A stretch of DNA of 64,000 nt from the NCBI GenBank assembly GCA_973895155.1, contig OZ316895.1, forward strand, positions 20,770,001 to 20,834,000. Direction: 5' to 3'. Shown in pieces: positions 23,846-35,424 of the stretch (position 1 is the first letter of the stretch; the number at the start of each line of letters is the position of its first letter). Made by a program: the position numbers and the translations under genes. The notes under the pieces are model-generated. The model was not told the DNA's origin, made no database searches, and worked only from the letters and a program-made list of their open reading frames with translations. This DNA is from Marsupella aquatica. Taxonomy: Eukaryota > Marchantiophyta.

Positions 23846-26199
23846 ACTACAGGGCATCTTAAATCTTGGAGTTGCAGGAAAAAAATGACGCCCAGAACTA
23901 TCAGTTTTGGTCACGGGTCAGCAGTGTGCCGAAGCGGATTTTTGTGTCCGTCACTTTTTTCCTGAGAATCCGTCACTGACCGCGACCTGAGGCAGCAACG
24001 TGACATTTGAGATGCCCTAGTAGCAGCCCGCCAAATGGACAGGAAAAAGCTTTTTGACAACACAAGTAGCCTGGTCGACAGACTGACTAAAATGCATTCC
24101 AAGAACATGAGTAACCATAGTAGTACAGTACAGTGGTAGTCCGTGGATGGACAGAAATGGTTTCTAAGAACATGAGTAGCTATAATAGGGCTTCTAAAAT
24201 ATATCAGTTTATTTCAACTCAAGGCCTGCCCTGCAATGCACTTGGGCGCACCAAAACAATATAGTCAAATATGAGTGGGGTTGCAGAACTATTTGCAAAT
24301 GGATTTAACCTGAGGTTGATACCTACTCTGAAATCAAGACCTCTTCCCCAGGCCTCCATATATTGAATGTGGCATAAACTTTTGGAAGCTCCATGAATGC
24401 TTTGCTCAATTGCTTTGAGATTTTTTATTATGATTCCCTCTCTAAATTTGGAGTGACACACTTCGCTTCTGTAATACATTGAGTATAGTCAAAATCTACA
24501 TAGTCTACCAATGACCTAGCATTGTTTGCATTCACATAAAACAAAAGATGACATTCACAACAACATGCTTATGAACATCCAACGTGCAATCGAATAAACA
24601 AATAATCAACATGGAGAGATATGTGGTTCACCTCAGATGACGCTATGTCCACATGCTTAATATGCACTCTAAGCCCATTTGCAACCTTTCCTCTAGGACG
24701 TGTATAAGATCAAGCTTACTACACTCTAAGCTTGTTCGCAATACTGAGTTTCCGAAACACAAGCTCTGCCTATTTCTCAATTGGCTCCGTAACAGTGAGC
24801 CTTAGTTCCTTCTCGTCAAGCAAACATTGTTTGGGTATATGGGATGCAAAACACAACTAACCTAACCAAGTTTGTGACTAAGATTAGCTAAATTATAGTT
24901 GAAGTCGTAACTCTAGACCTAAGAATAAATGCCTAAAAGACAGAAAGAAATGCTTTTTGAGAAGACCAATAACTATACTAAAATTTCTAGTAGACTATCG
25001 GGCAAGTAGAAATTCTTTGCAAGAACACAAGAAAACATAATACATAGGCTGATGGATCATGCACGCATATTCCTTGTACCATAGAGTTTGCTGCCAAAAT
25101 TACACTTATTGAATTTGGAGAAAGCTAGACGACGGAAATATAAAAGAAAGGTCCCCCATTTGCACAAACTAAGGTTGGTTTTGGAGACTCAGCTGGACAC
25201 AATCAAACCATAGTGTAAGAAAGAGTAGATGCCCGAGTAGATGTGTAATAGATTGGACATCATAGACATTGTTAGAAAAATCAGCTTAAAGGAGCTCCAG
25301 AAGTTCTTGAAATAAAACACCACATCTGCCAAATTTAAAAGTAAGGTTTTGTGAATAGTTGACCACTTTGACAACCCTATTGAATAACATGTCACATGCA
25401 TTTTGAAAATGCACGACATACTTAATAATTTTGTGATCACTCAACAATTTTCTGGAGCGGCTTGAGTTCTTAAGTACTTTCTCCACAAGGTTGTCAAAGT
25501 AGCCATTTGCTCTATGAGGGAAGGCTCACTTTTGAATTTCATCCAATTCGTGGTCGATCCCAGTTTCTTTTTGGTGTAAACTCAATGATCAGTTTACGCC
25601 ATCCGTGGGGATGGGCAGGGACAACATCTAGGTCCATCTGGGCTTGAATTTCCAAGAAATTGCTCTCCTGTTTTACTTTCTTAACTTTAAGAATAATGTT
25701 TATGATGGAAAGTGTTTACATCAAGATGTTACAATATTCTTAAAATTTACATCACAATTACATTACAGATGTTTTTTAGGGTTTCACAAGCAAGCTAAAA
25801 TATGTCGCCACCCTTGATTGGGTCTCTGGCCTGAGGAACCTGTCTCCCTGTTTGACACATTTTGTTCATTGACATTCTGATATATATAAAATACAATTTT
25901 CTAGATTATTTACTTTTTGCACAAACTGGGTTGGCACTACGGTGTGGCAGTTAAACCATATGTGCCCCTATACAAGCTTCATTCCGTGCCTTACTACTCA
26001 CCATAAAAGGTGGAGCACTTGCCACCTTTTGTGGAGCTTAAAGCCCATTTCTGAATGTGTGCACTGTACAATGAGAGCTACAGGTAATGTGTAGCTCTTT
26101 ATAGGTGCACTTGTGGTTTAAGGAAACATGATAGCTAGGGCAGAAGCTAGATCACTCTTCAACTGTAGTTACAGTGTACCGTGTCTAAGTGCAGGCTCC
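23846..26199. other. Intergenic DNA with decayed repeat units
   Basis: Degenerate copies of the array at 23409-23845 continue to about 24180 and reappear near 24950-25040. The rest is A/T-rich, with no recognisable gene or RNA. Confidence 0.5.
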
Positions 26200-26660
26200 C
26201 GGGAAGACACCCCAAGCCTGCAATTATCCATGTTATGCACTTCATCATAAGTGCATGTTGCACTTCTCCATATGTGTCTATTGCACTTTCCAATAAGTGT
26301 CTATGAAATTACTAATGCACTTCCACAAATGTCTTGTCGGGTCATATACATAGACTTCTCATACCCAGAATACTCATAGTGCACAACAGAACTGAATAAG
26401 TGCATGAAACCACAATGTGTAGTTGTTTGTTGCACTTATCAATAAATGCTTCTAACATATGTGTTGCAGTCATTGATTAACGCATTTGTACTCTTAGAGA
26501 TGGAAAATGCCCTTATGTATTTGTCTTTTAGTGACCTATAACCTGCACTTACAAACTGTGCATTTTTTGGTGCATTTACAAATGAATTTGCTGTATTATT
26601 GAGGGATGACACGATCACCCTGCGGTTACCCATGGAATGCAGTTATGCACGCTGCACTTA
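26200..26660. repeat. Dispersed repeat with TGCACTTAT / ATAAGTGCA motifs
   Basis: Many short TGCACTT, ATAAGTGCA and AAATGCTT-type motifs occur in both orientations, as in 9586-9990 and 11620-12120. No coding sequence is recognised. Confidence 0.55.
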
Positions 26661-28429
26661 GACATGGTAGACTGTATTGGGATTGATGCTCTCAATGCCA
26701 TTGGTCCAAACCCAGGTTAATGAGTTTGCATATTTTTCTCCTCAGATTGTGGGCATTTGTCTGCCGCTTGTGGAGCCCACAACTGTCAACACAAAGAGGA
26801 AATTTTACAGGGCTGGCACTAGACTTGGTGATAGATGGCAGACTGACATTGCCACTTTTGGAGTGGACCACCCTATTTCTCAACTGGGTGGTAATGCCCT
26901 TAGCCTCTGTTTGGAAGTTGGCTGACCATACCAAATACATACTGGAGACACTTAACTCTTACCGAGAGATAAAAGTTTACATTTGCAGAAGACTAAGTGG
27001 ACAACAAACACACAGCCTTAAAACACATAGTAAGGCCTTGGTAAAAAACATTGGAGGATATTATGGCCCAAAATGAGAGTTTTCAGGGTTATTATTGCAC
27101 ATATGAGAGTTTTGAGGGTTATAATTGCACACAATGCCCTTGAAACATGGTGGTAATATGCTTAGTGATTTCAGAGAGTTAAAAAAATATTTTTAGTAGA
27201 AGTAGAGGAGAAGTTTCATAAGTACCAATATCCAAATCAAGACTCTGCATTTTATTGTGAGGCCTTAAGTATATAGTAAAGTCTTGTTTACAGTCCCTTC
27301 TGTGGCATAATGCTTCAAAAAACAAAAAATTCAGCTCAAGAGTTGAGGGGCTAGGTATTGTCCATAATGATATGGTGACAAGACCTTTATACCCATAAAT
27401 GCCCAAGAGATTTCTACTTTACTAGTATTAGTAAAAGTAGAGGAAAATGGTCATTATGAGATTATCCAAATCTTGAATGCATTCTTCTCCAATAATGCCC
27501 TGAAAATTAGAAAGAGAAAATCATCACTCTCCTCAAACTTGCACAAGTACAGAGCAAAGTCCTGTTACGAGGCCGTTATGGATTATAATGACCCCCCAAA
27601 AGAGAGCTTCTCCAGATTTGAAAAGTCCAAAAAGTTCCTGGAAAAGGACCATACTACAAATGACTGATTTTTCTTTCTTTTTAAATTTAGTAAAAGTAGA
27701 AGAGAATCTTCCCAAAGAGGTGATCCAGAGCTTGTGAGGGTCATTATGCTCCCAAAATGCCCTAAAAATACAAAGGGAAAAATCAGGACATTAAGGATGA
27801 AATACTACATTTTTGATTATGTAAAAAATATTGTTAAATAATTATGGTAATGTAGATCCACCAGGTTTTGTTTGGACTATGGATGTATAAGAATATAGTA
27901 ACACCTTTCTAATAACACCCTCTTCTCAAGGCATTGGAGTAGGCTACAATGCCCCAAGAAAGAGGGTAATAGGTAATAGGCAATACGTCAAGTTGAGAGG
28001 TAGGACTATTAGTGCATCCACTATGGTTTGCTTGGGGGCCAGTGGCTGTCTAAGATTAAGGTTACGCATCTATAGTAACACCCTGCTTTGATGGCATTGG
28101 AGTGTGCTACAATTCCCCCCAAAATAAGGGCAATAGCCCAAGTTGTGGGGGGAGGACTGATAATGCCCATACTGCGCTGGTAAGAGGGAGTTAGTACACT
28201 TTATTGTCTGAAAGGTTTTTCACTCTTACTATTTTGGTATTTTACTCTTTTCTCACAACAAACCCGAATTTCTATGCAAGTGGAGATTCTACCGTCTCTA
28301 CCAAGAGACAAATAACGCACAAATCTCAAAATGCCGTTTGGGTGCATCTCTTCCATAAAGAGAACAATCTTGAAGGGATTTGAGGAAAGTGAGTTTCGTT
28401 CAGATAAACGTGTGAGGCAAGTGAACCGA
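26661..28429. repeat. Intergenic DNA with diverged duplications
   Basis: Segments starting AGTA(A/G)AAGTAGAG at about 27195, 27430 and 27690 are followed by related TCATTATG, AATGCCC and TTGTGAGG motifs, giving three diverged copies of about 250 bp. A separate duplication of about 178 bp period has copies at about 27897 and 28075 (AGTAACACC, GGCATTGGAGT, GCTACAAT). No gene is recognised. Confidence 0.6.
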
Positions 28430-29142
28430 ACAGGCATTCTTCATGTCTCCAAACATTTTTTTTTTAACCTGTCTCACAAACCACCCCATATTACTAACAT
28501 GTCCTCATCCAAACAGTTTTTTTACTAACCTGTCTCCCAAAACACCCCATATTACTAACATGCCCTCATCCAAACAGTCTTTTTACTAACCTGTCTCCCA
28601 AACCACCCCATATTACTAACATGCCCTCATCCAAACAGTTTTTTTACTAACCTGTCTCCCAAACCACCCCATATTACTAGCATGTCCCCAAACAAAATAT
28701 TACTAACATGCTCCCAGACAAACTTAATTATCAATCCATCTCGCATTTTGTACTTGGGTCACTATTAGCTCCTATATGGGTTCCCATTATCACGTAGCAA
28801 CTCAGTATTGGCTAACCTTAACCCACTGCCCTTCCCCTTCCCCGCTGCATTTTCCTGAGAAAAAATGAGAGCCGAACGTGTCCGGTTTTGTGAGGGGAGT
28901 GTGTAACTAAAAACTACATATTATTGTCACTCCCGGACTTGCAAGTGTGCCCTGCAACAGGGAAGGGGACTGAGGGGGGTGGCAAGTTAAGGCTAGCCAC
29001 TAATGAGTTGCCATATGGCAAGGGTACATGAATTAATACTGACCCCAACCCAATATGAAATGAGGGACAGGTTGATAATTAATTTTATGTGGGGAAAGAA
29101 ATTTGGGGGATAGGTTAGTAAAAAGTTATTCGTCCAAATGCA
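28430..29142. mobile_element. Foldback (MITE-like) element with amplified left end
   Basis: Sequence from about 28720-28855 (AATTATCAA, GGCTAACCTTAAC) is the imperfect reverse complement of about 28945-29085 (GTTAAGGCTAGCC, TTGATAATT), giving long terminal inverted arms around a spacer near 28860-28940. The outer end on the right, read on the minus strand, contains TTTTTACTAACCTATCCCCC. The same unit is repeated about four times in tandem on the left (28465-28690, period about 58 bp, TTTTTACTAACCTGTCTCCC). It encodes no transposase, so it would be non-autonomous. The exact ends are uncertain. Confidence 0.65.
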
Positions 29143-29304
29143 CTATCCCTCGGAATTCACCTTCTTCAGGATATTCTTCGGAACCTCGACAAAGCGAAGA
29201 TCCGCCCCCTCTAAAATGATCTTCTCCTTCCAATATCTTCGCTCCCACGTTAATTCGAACAGAGGACGCAACAGTGCATTCTTCTCGTCTCGGATTGGTG
29301 TCAT
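29143..29304 (-). CDS. Small unknown ORF, possible last exon
   Basis: A 53-residue frame starting MTPIRDEKNALLRPLF has a composition typical of a real protein: alternating charged and hydrophobic residues, TWERRYWKEK, VEVPKNILKK. I do not recognise it. Upstream on the same strand, 29582-29521 encodes MRSSLLSVKSVLSPRGMLRR, which looks like a mitochondrial presequence and ends at a possible donor. A TTCCAG acceptor at 29432 opens about 30 codons in the frame of this ORF, which is then interrupted by two TGA codons before 29304. Either a weak intron (GTCATG...GAGAG) removes them or the gene is broken. The stop codon lies at the edge of the foldback element at 28430-29142. Confidence 0.35.
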   Translation of the reverse strand: MTPIRDEKNALLRPLFELTWERRYWKEKIILEGADLRFVEVPKNILKKVNSEG

Positions 29305-31039
29305 CTCTCAGCAAAAGGCTTCGGATTCGACAACAGAATGTCAGAAATTGGAATGTGCTGCTAGTCCAGGCCGAGAATTCCGCATGACAGCGGATCCCGA
29401 CGACGGTTTGTGGTTGGTGAGCCCTAAACCACTGGAAAGTACTCTCCTCATTTCTTCTGTTTTTCTAATCGGGAGACAACAACGTGGGACCACAGCACCT
29501 CCACGGCAGCGCAGTACTACCGCCTGCGGAGCATTCCTCTCGGCGAAAGAACGGATTTGACAGACAGCAAACTGCTCCGCATTCCTGATTTTTGTTTGAC
29601 ACGAAATTCACGTTTTGTGCAGATGGCTATTGCTGCTGTTGACAGTGTTTTGGTTGATAAGGTTGCAGAATGTTGTGTCCTGTCGTGGCGCTGGCAGCAA
29701 AGAGCGATAGAAAGTGAGAGTGAGAGAGAGAGACTTGAACTGCAGGTTTTGTGTGCGAGAAGATATCGATAGCCATGCTTGTTTTACTGATAAGTGAACA
29801 AAAGCCGCTGAATACAGAGACGTAGGCGCAGACGGTCAGAGTGTCCGTGGCGAAAATCAATTCTACGCATGTGTTTTTCGGTCAGTCTGTGCCGATTGAT
29901 ACTGTTTGACTGAGTGATAGAGAAGGCCACGAAAAGTTTTTTCGCTTGGCATTCGAAACGGCTCTGGACTGACCGACTGGGCCGCCACTGACCTGTACAC
30001 TTTACAGACGTCGTTGGTGAGGTGATTGCTAATGCTGTTTTTTAGCTGTATAGCCCGAATGTACACGCTGACGAAGGTTCTAGATGGTGTGCGCGTAGTA
30101 CCTCACCGCAATTCTGTTGCTCTTCATCTCTGCTTCGGAGATTCCTTCCCACTCGCCTGGGTCCTACATACCTTGGGTTTCTTCACCTCAGTCTGTGTAG
30201 CTCATCGGGACAGCGTCGATCAATTGGCCGTACAGGTGTGGGAACGGGTATGCAAATCTGATCCAGATCGATCTTCATCACTCTAAGCGGTGACATAGCC
30301 TTGCTGGCCTACGTGTTCTTCGAGTCTCTGTCGATATGAACGCGCAATCGACCGAAGCACACGATGGAGAAAGTGTAGATAATCTCTGGCAAGGAAAAGG
30401 GTAGAGGCCCGTTCGTCAGTGCAGCACCTAGCTTCTGCTCTTCGCTTACACGCAGACACTGGAAGCTTCTCTGGACGCAGACAGCAAAGTAGCGATGAAT
30501 TCCCTCTTGTAGAAGTTAAAGCTCTCTTCGAAGCTTTCCGGAAGGGCTAGTGGCGAAAATATACTCACCATGAGAATGTAGAAGGTGACGAACGATGCTG
30601 TAGACCTTCGGTGATGCAATTTGATTCGTGAATTGATTTTCCTAGTTACGTCCTGGTTCTCTGTTCTGTCGTGTGTACGCAATACTTCATGCTCTTTGGA
30701 GTCCTTGGACGTCTAAAGCAAGTACGGAGTAGAATGTTATGTGCCTTTGTTTTTGGCTTTCGGCGGTCTCTTTTTTCACGCGAACAATGTCGTGTCTCGG
30801 CAGGTTGTTCTTTCTCAGCCGGTCGAGGTCCTTTCTCGAACTTTTAAGGAGTGAGGCTGGAGGAACTGACGCCTCGGCCACTTTTCTCTCATCTCGCTTG
30901 CCATTAAATTCGCTGATTTGTGGAATGTTCGAGTTCCAGTCAAGGTATTGAGGGCTTCAGGTTGACACATACAAAAGTAAATGCCCCTTGCGGCAATAGC
31001 CGTAGAAGCGACGCAAGACAACCAAATTTCCGCTTCGCG
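29305..31039. other. Region between the small ORF and the ARM gene
   Basis: Moderate G/C content suggests leader or promoter sequence of the flanking genes. A plus-strand frame at about 29480-29772 and a minus-strand frame at 30687-30881 (which opens with GTG, not ATG) are longer than expected by chance in places, but have no recognisable domains. No U-box-coding exon was found here for the downstream armadillo gene. Confidence 0.35.
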
Positions 31040-32044
31040 ATGTTACTGCAAAGTCCTCCGTCTCGACATTCTCTGCGACGGAAGAGCGGCAGGAAAACAG
31101 CAGAGGATGAGACTGAGCCTACTGTCAGCGCAACGGACATTCCCTCGACTGTGACGAAGGAGAGTGTGATGGCCGTCATCGACAAGCTGCAGTCAGACAA
31201 CACCGAGGACATTAAACGATCTGTGATCGAGGTAAGGCTTCTCTCCAAGTGGGACATGGAAAACAGGGTTTTGATCGGCGAGGCCGGAGGGATACCAGTA
31301 CTTGTGTCGTTGATCACCTCACCGGACTCCAAAATCCAGGAGAGCGCCGTGACAGCTCTTCTGAACCTTTCGATCTATCCTGCCAATCGAACCGCAATTC
31401 TGGACACGAGAGGAACTCTCGAGTCCATCACGGAGGTATTGAGAGCAGGGCAGACATCGGAGTCGAAGGAGAATTGTGCCGCTCTTCTCTCAAGTGTATT
31501 GATAGTCGAAGAGCACAGAGATGAGTTTGGGAAAGACACTGCTCTTCTCGATGCTCTGCGCGATCTTCTGAACACCGGACGAGTCCAGGGAAAGAAGGAC
31601 GCTATCAGAGCTATTTTCCATCTGGCCTTGTGGCCGGACAACAGGAGCAGACTTGCGAATGCGGGCATTCTCTCGATCTTGAAGAGGTTTATGGCGAGTC
31701 CCCGAGCCGGATTAATTGAGGACACGTTGTCTGTTTCAGCGAAAGTCGCGATGTGTAGGGAAGGCATGGACGAACTCAGCGATGGGGGAACAATTTCTTT
31801 GATTGTAGATTACCTCCAGCATGGATCTCGCTTGGCGAGAGAAAACGCCGCTGCCCTGCTTCTCGCCCTGTGTCAGACAGGTGGACCGGATGTTGAAGCC
31901 GAAGTGCGGAAACATCAGGAGGCTGTTGTTAGCAGCTTGTGTACATTGCGAGCAGTCGGGTCCCCACGGGCAAAGGCCAAGGCCAGCGACCTCATGAAGG
32001 TGGTAATGGTCAGCGAACCCGTCTCATTCGCGTGCAGTGAGTGA
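31040..32044 (+). CDS. Armadillo-repeat protein, PUB-type without a U-box
   Basis: An intronless frame of 334 aa from the ATG at 31040; the frame stays open further upstream but without an ATG. The repeats are those of plant U-box/ARM E3 ligases: EVRLLSKWDMENRVLIGEAG, GIPVLVSLITSPDSKIQESA, VTALLNLSIYPANRTAI, then ENCAALLSSV, GKKDAIRAIFHLALWPDNR and ENAAALLLALCQTGGP. About six repeats fill residues 45-315. The N-terminus is basic and Ser/Arg-rich (SPPSRHSLRRKSGRK). No U-box motif lies in frame or in the 1 kb upstream, so it probably binds partners without E2-recruiting activity, or it is a truncated PUB gene. The stop codon is followed by a short (GAGT)n repeat. Confidence 0.85.
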   Translation: MLLQSPPSRHSLRRKSGRKTAEDETEPTVSATDIPSTVTKESVMAVIDKLQSDNTEDIKRSVIEVRLLSKWDMENRVLIGEAGGIPVLVSLITSPDSKIQESAVTALLNLSIYPANRTAILDTRGTLESITEVLRAGQTSESKENCAALLSSVLIVEEHRDEFGKDTALLDALRDLLNTGRVQGKKDAIRAIFHLALWPDNRSRLANAGILSILKRFMASPRAGLIEDTLSVSAKVAMCREGMDELSDGGTISLIVDYLQHGSRLARENAAALLLALCQTGGPDVEAEVRKHQEAVVSSLCTLRAVGSPRAKAKASDLMKVVMVSEPVSFACSE

Positions 32045-33670
32045 GTGAGTGAGTGATAGACGGAACATGTGCTGGATGGGGGGCTGCGGGCCGGCTTTCT
32101 TCTCCGGAAGGTTTTACAAACCCGGCCAGTAAGCCACATTTCACCGCGGAAGAATCTTAAAACTGGAGCGAGGAAATCATCAGCGCTGCAAGTATTCGAG
32201 CCGTCTGTTCGAGGTGGCAGGAGGATCGCAAGACTCAAATCGAATTTGCTTCCTAGGTGAGTATGGCCAAATTAGCGATCGAAATCCTTATGTTTGTACC
32301 ATTTGGACCTCACACCTGGCGTGGGAGAATCTTTAGAATTCAACCAGCGCAGCCCATGGTCGACTAATAGCGCGTCAGAAAAAAGGTTATAATTTTAGGG
32401 TTATTTCCCTAAGATGAATAAGTAGTTTCTATTTCTGATCTAACGCGGGTGGCCATTGAAATTGCAGGTAAATCTATCACGATAGGAGAGGATTAAGCAT
32501 TCAATGTTGACAAGCAGTACTGTCGAGCCAATCATGAAGACCCTCGAGATGAATTAAGACGATGCGTGTGCGTTCTATGATGGTGGTCTTCTTATTCTTG
32601 GATGCTATTGGATAGCCAGGTAGAAGCCAAGGACTTACCTCGCGCAATTCATGTCGTCTGGAGAGCCAAATGTAATCGGCCTTCGGAGAGCGTCTTTCCT
32701 TCAAGCTGTTGTTTCAGGTAGCTCCAGTATTCCTCATCGTTTGATGGCGATGCAAAGAGGTTGGAAAGAGGTATGTCGAACCGCCATGCGCCAAGGAATT
32801 ATTCAACCTGGCAAGAGTTTCACGACGGTGTCACCAAGTTGAAATCGTACCTCCAGGACATTTGAGATTGATTGATTGAGATTGAGCGAATCGGACCAAG
32901 GAAACAACGGTTGCAAGTGTCAGTAGTCGCAGATTGGGCAATATGGTCCAGTGGAGGAGATACACCAGAGAGCAAATCTAGAACAGCAATCCCCACGAGC
33001 TGTCTATGGAATCAAGACAGTAGTGATTGATTCACAGCTCTAACTTGGGGGGTGAAAGTTCGAGCTATGTTTAGCATCCGCATGAAAACAGAAGTAGTAT
33101 ACTTCAATTTCTCAACGATGTACAGAAATTCCTTTATCGATCTGTCTCAATAGCCAAGTTACGTGGATATCGATGTCGACATTAGCGGGAGGTTTATGCT
33201 TCGAGCGAAGGGATAGACGGAAGGTTCAATGGTGGTCTTTGGACTCGTGGTGGGAAGAATTTGCACTTTCAATGAAATGGAAGCGACTATAAGATGTAAA
33301 AGTACTTCTTGACAGAAAGTCTGTTCCTGCGCTTGATCGAGAAATTAATTCGATCCTCCTACCGCCTGATACGTCTATCTGGTCCGAAGCGCCTTTTTAC
33401 ATGTTCTGACATTTTTCGGGTGAAAACGTTCTCGATCAGCTGTATACTCTTCTGAGCTTCACATTTGTTCCTATGGAAGATTCACTCGCGGGTCTGCTCT
33501 TTAAGTTGTCTACATCGATGGTCCAACTTTGGCCAATTCCACGTTGTCGAATTCCTTCTGTCCTCGAAAATGAGACACCGTCTATATCATGATAGTTCTT
33601 AAATGGATCAATCTCGAAAGCCCAAGAGATCGACTCGCCAGTCTGCCTGCTATCCCAACTGAAGGTGATG
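32045..33670. other. Intergenic DNA, nothing recognised
   Basis: Starts with a (GAGT)n tract next to the ARM stop codon. No frame has recognisable motifs. Confidence 0.45.
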
Positions 33671-33750
33671 CGGATTTTTCGCGTCTTCCTCCAGTCATTT
33701 ATCTGAACTCTTTGGTTCGGTGAAGACTGGAGGAAGATGCGAAAAATCCG
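33671..33750. ncRNA. Near-perfect hairpin, possible small-RNA precursor
   Basis: The 26-base arm at 33671-33696 (CGGATTTTTCGCGTCTTCCT...) pairs with 33725-33750 (...AGGAAGATGCGAAAAATCCG). The single non-Watson-Crick position is a G.U wobble, and the loop is 28 bases. It lies outside any gene. A plant microRNA foldback is one possibility; a tiny MITE or chance inverted duplication are others. I do not recognise the sequence as a known microRNA. Confidence 0.4.
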
Positions 33751-35424
33751 TGAACGTCAATTCGAACGAAATGAAGTTCTAGTGTCGAGCTTTCAGGTGG
33801 GTAGAGAAAGTCTAGCAACGCGGCTTTCGGCTAATTGACAAAGTTTCACACATATGCAGGGTGCGTTCCTCAGCATTAGTCTCCTCTCAGCTGGGCTAGA
33901 TTGTAATCCTCTTCCTGAAGCTCTCTCAAGCAACTCCATCAGTTGAGGCAAACATGAATTTTAGTACTATGGCTTGTCGATCGTACCGAAGTGCAGTTAT
34001 ACTTGGAGAGGTGGAGACTCTCACGTACATCAATTGAAGCAGACATGATTTTAAACACAAAAAGCTTGTTGATCGTACCGACTTGCTGCAAGACTTGGAG
34101 AGGAGACTCCCGTACATGAACAGTCATGGTCCTGTAGCACTCTTCCGCGTCGGACTCTTTCGCATCTGTAGGCATCCCCTCAGACCTCAAAATCAAGCAA
34201 TGCTTTGACCAAACTAAGTAAAAAATGAAATCGTATAGACAGGTTTTTATAATTTGACATTTTAGACGTTGAGAACCACGGCTGCATTGAAATGGTACAG
34301 TAAGCGCTGGCTGAGCCGGGAATCATTGAAAATGCTGTCGATTGAAGCGACGCTAGCTTTTATCGGGGTTAAGATCTTCAACATGAACCGAATGTTCTGC
34401 AAAGATCGAGTCCCTTCTCTCGATTTAATGCGAGGTTAGGAAGGAAGAATGGTCCGGTCTGATAAGAATATTAGCAAAAGTGAAGTTACATCCGAGTGAG
34501 GGATGCAAATCGAACCGCCATCATTACAAAAAGTAATTTGTCTATGAATATCCTGGACAGACTCGATCACAAAGACGATTTCGCTAAGGAGGATGAATTC
34601 GATAAGAGCTCGTTTTGGTCAGACGCTACCAGACTTGTATATTCTTTTACAGTACCAATGCAATAATAATAGTTTGTCAGGTGAAGGGCTCATCGATTTA
34701 TTACAAGAAGCATGTTTTCCAGGCCAGTGCTCTGGATCCACAGTAGGTCCTAGGATGCATCTTACTGAAGTATCGGATATCCTCACGTAAAATGTTGACT
34801 CTACTACAACATTTCCTGAGTGAACCGGTTACATTGCATAATGCAGGGGCCACCCTTCACGCGTAATCAGAATGATTGATTTAGCTTGCCAACTTACCGT
34901 TACTGACAGTTCGATATTGATCCTCGTCAAGCGATTGAGTTTTGAACAAGAAAACTGATGATCGACAATCCAGCTTGTTGAAATTTCTGGCTCGCAGTCC
35001 ATCCAATTTACATCACCTACAGTGCATTGTGAAATATCGTACAGCAGAAAATATGTCGATTAGTTCACCATACATCTCGTAGAGATCCGACATCGGGATC
35101 TTTTCTCTAGTTGGTAACCTGTTCTCTGAGCCTACATTCAGTAATGTCTGACTTACTTCTCTTCGACGATATTTTACAATTATGCTTCTATGGCCCATTT
35201 GGATCCCCGTGGACTTTAAACTTATTCATACATGCATTTATTTTACTTTATTCATTCTACCTCATAAGGGGAAAGTAATCTACTTATGGGACGAAGTCGA
35301 CGAAAGCCATCAAAGCATGTCATCAGGGCCAAGAAAAGAGTTCAAAGAGCAGATTGCAACGCCAGAAGTTCTTGTTCTGACGGATGGTGAGGGTACGTAC
35401 CATTATTGCTCTCTCTAACTCTCA
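33751..35424. repeat. Intergenic DNA with a 91-bp diverged duplication
   Basis: Two copies at about 33941-34030 and 34030-34125 share TTGA(G/A)GCA(A/G)ACATGA, TTG(T/A)(T/C)GATCGTACCGA, CTTGGAGAG and CGTACAT. The remainder leads up to the kinase-like gene and shows no other recognisable coding sequence. Confidence 0.6.

Noticed and set aside
29138-29560. 140-codon plus-strand frame
   Set aside because: It is opposite a more convincing minus-strand frame and has no recognisable domain. It remains an alternative if the minus-strand ORF proves false.
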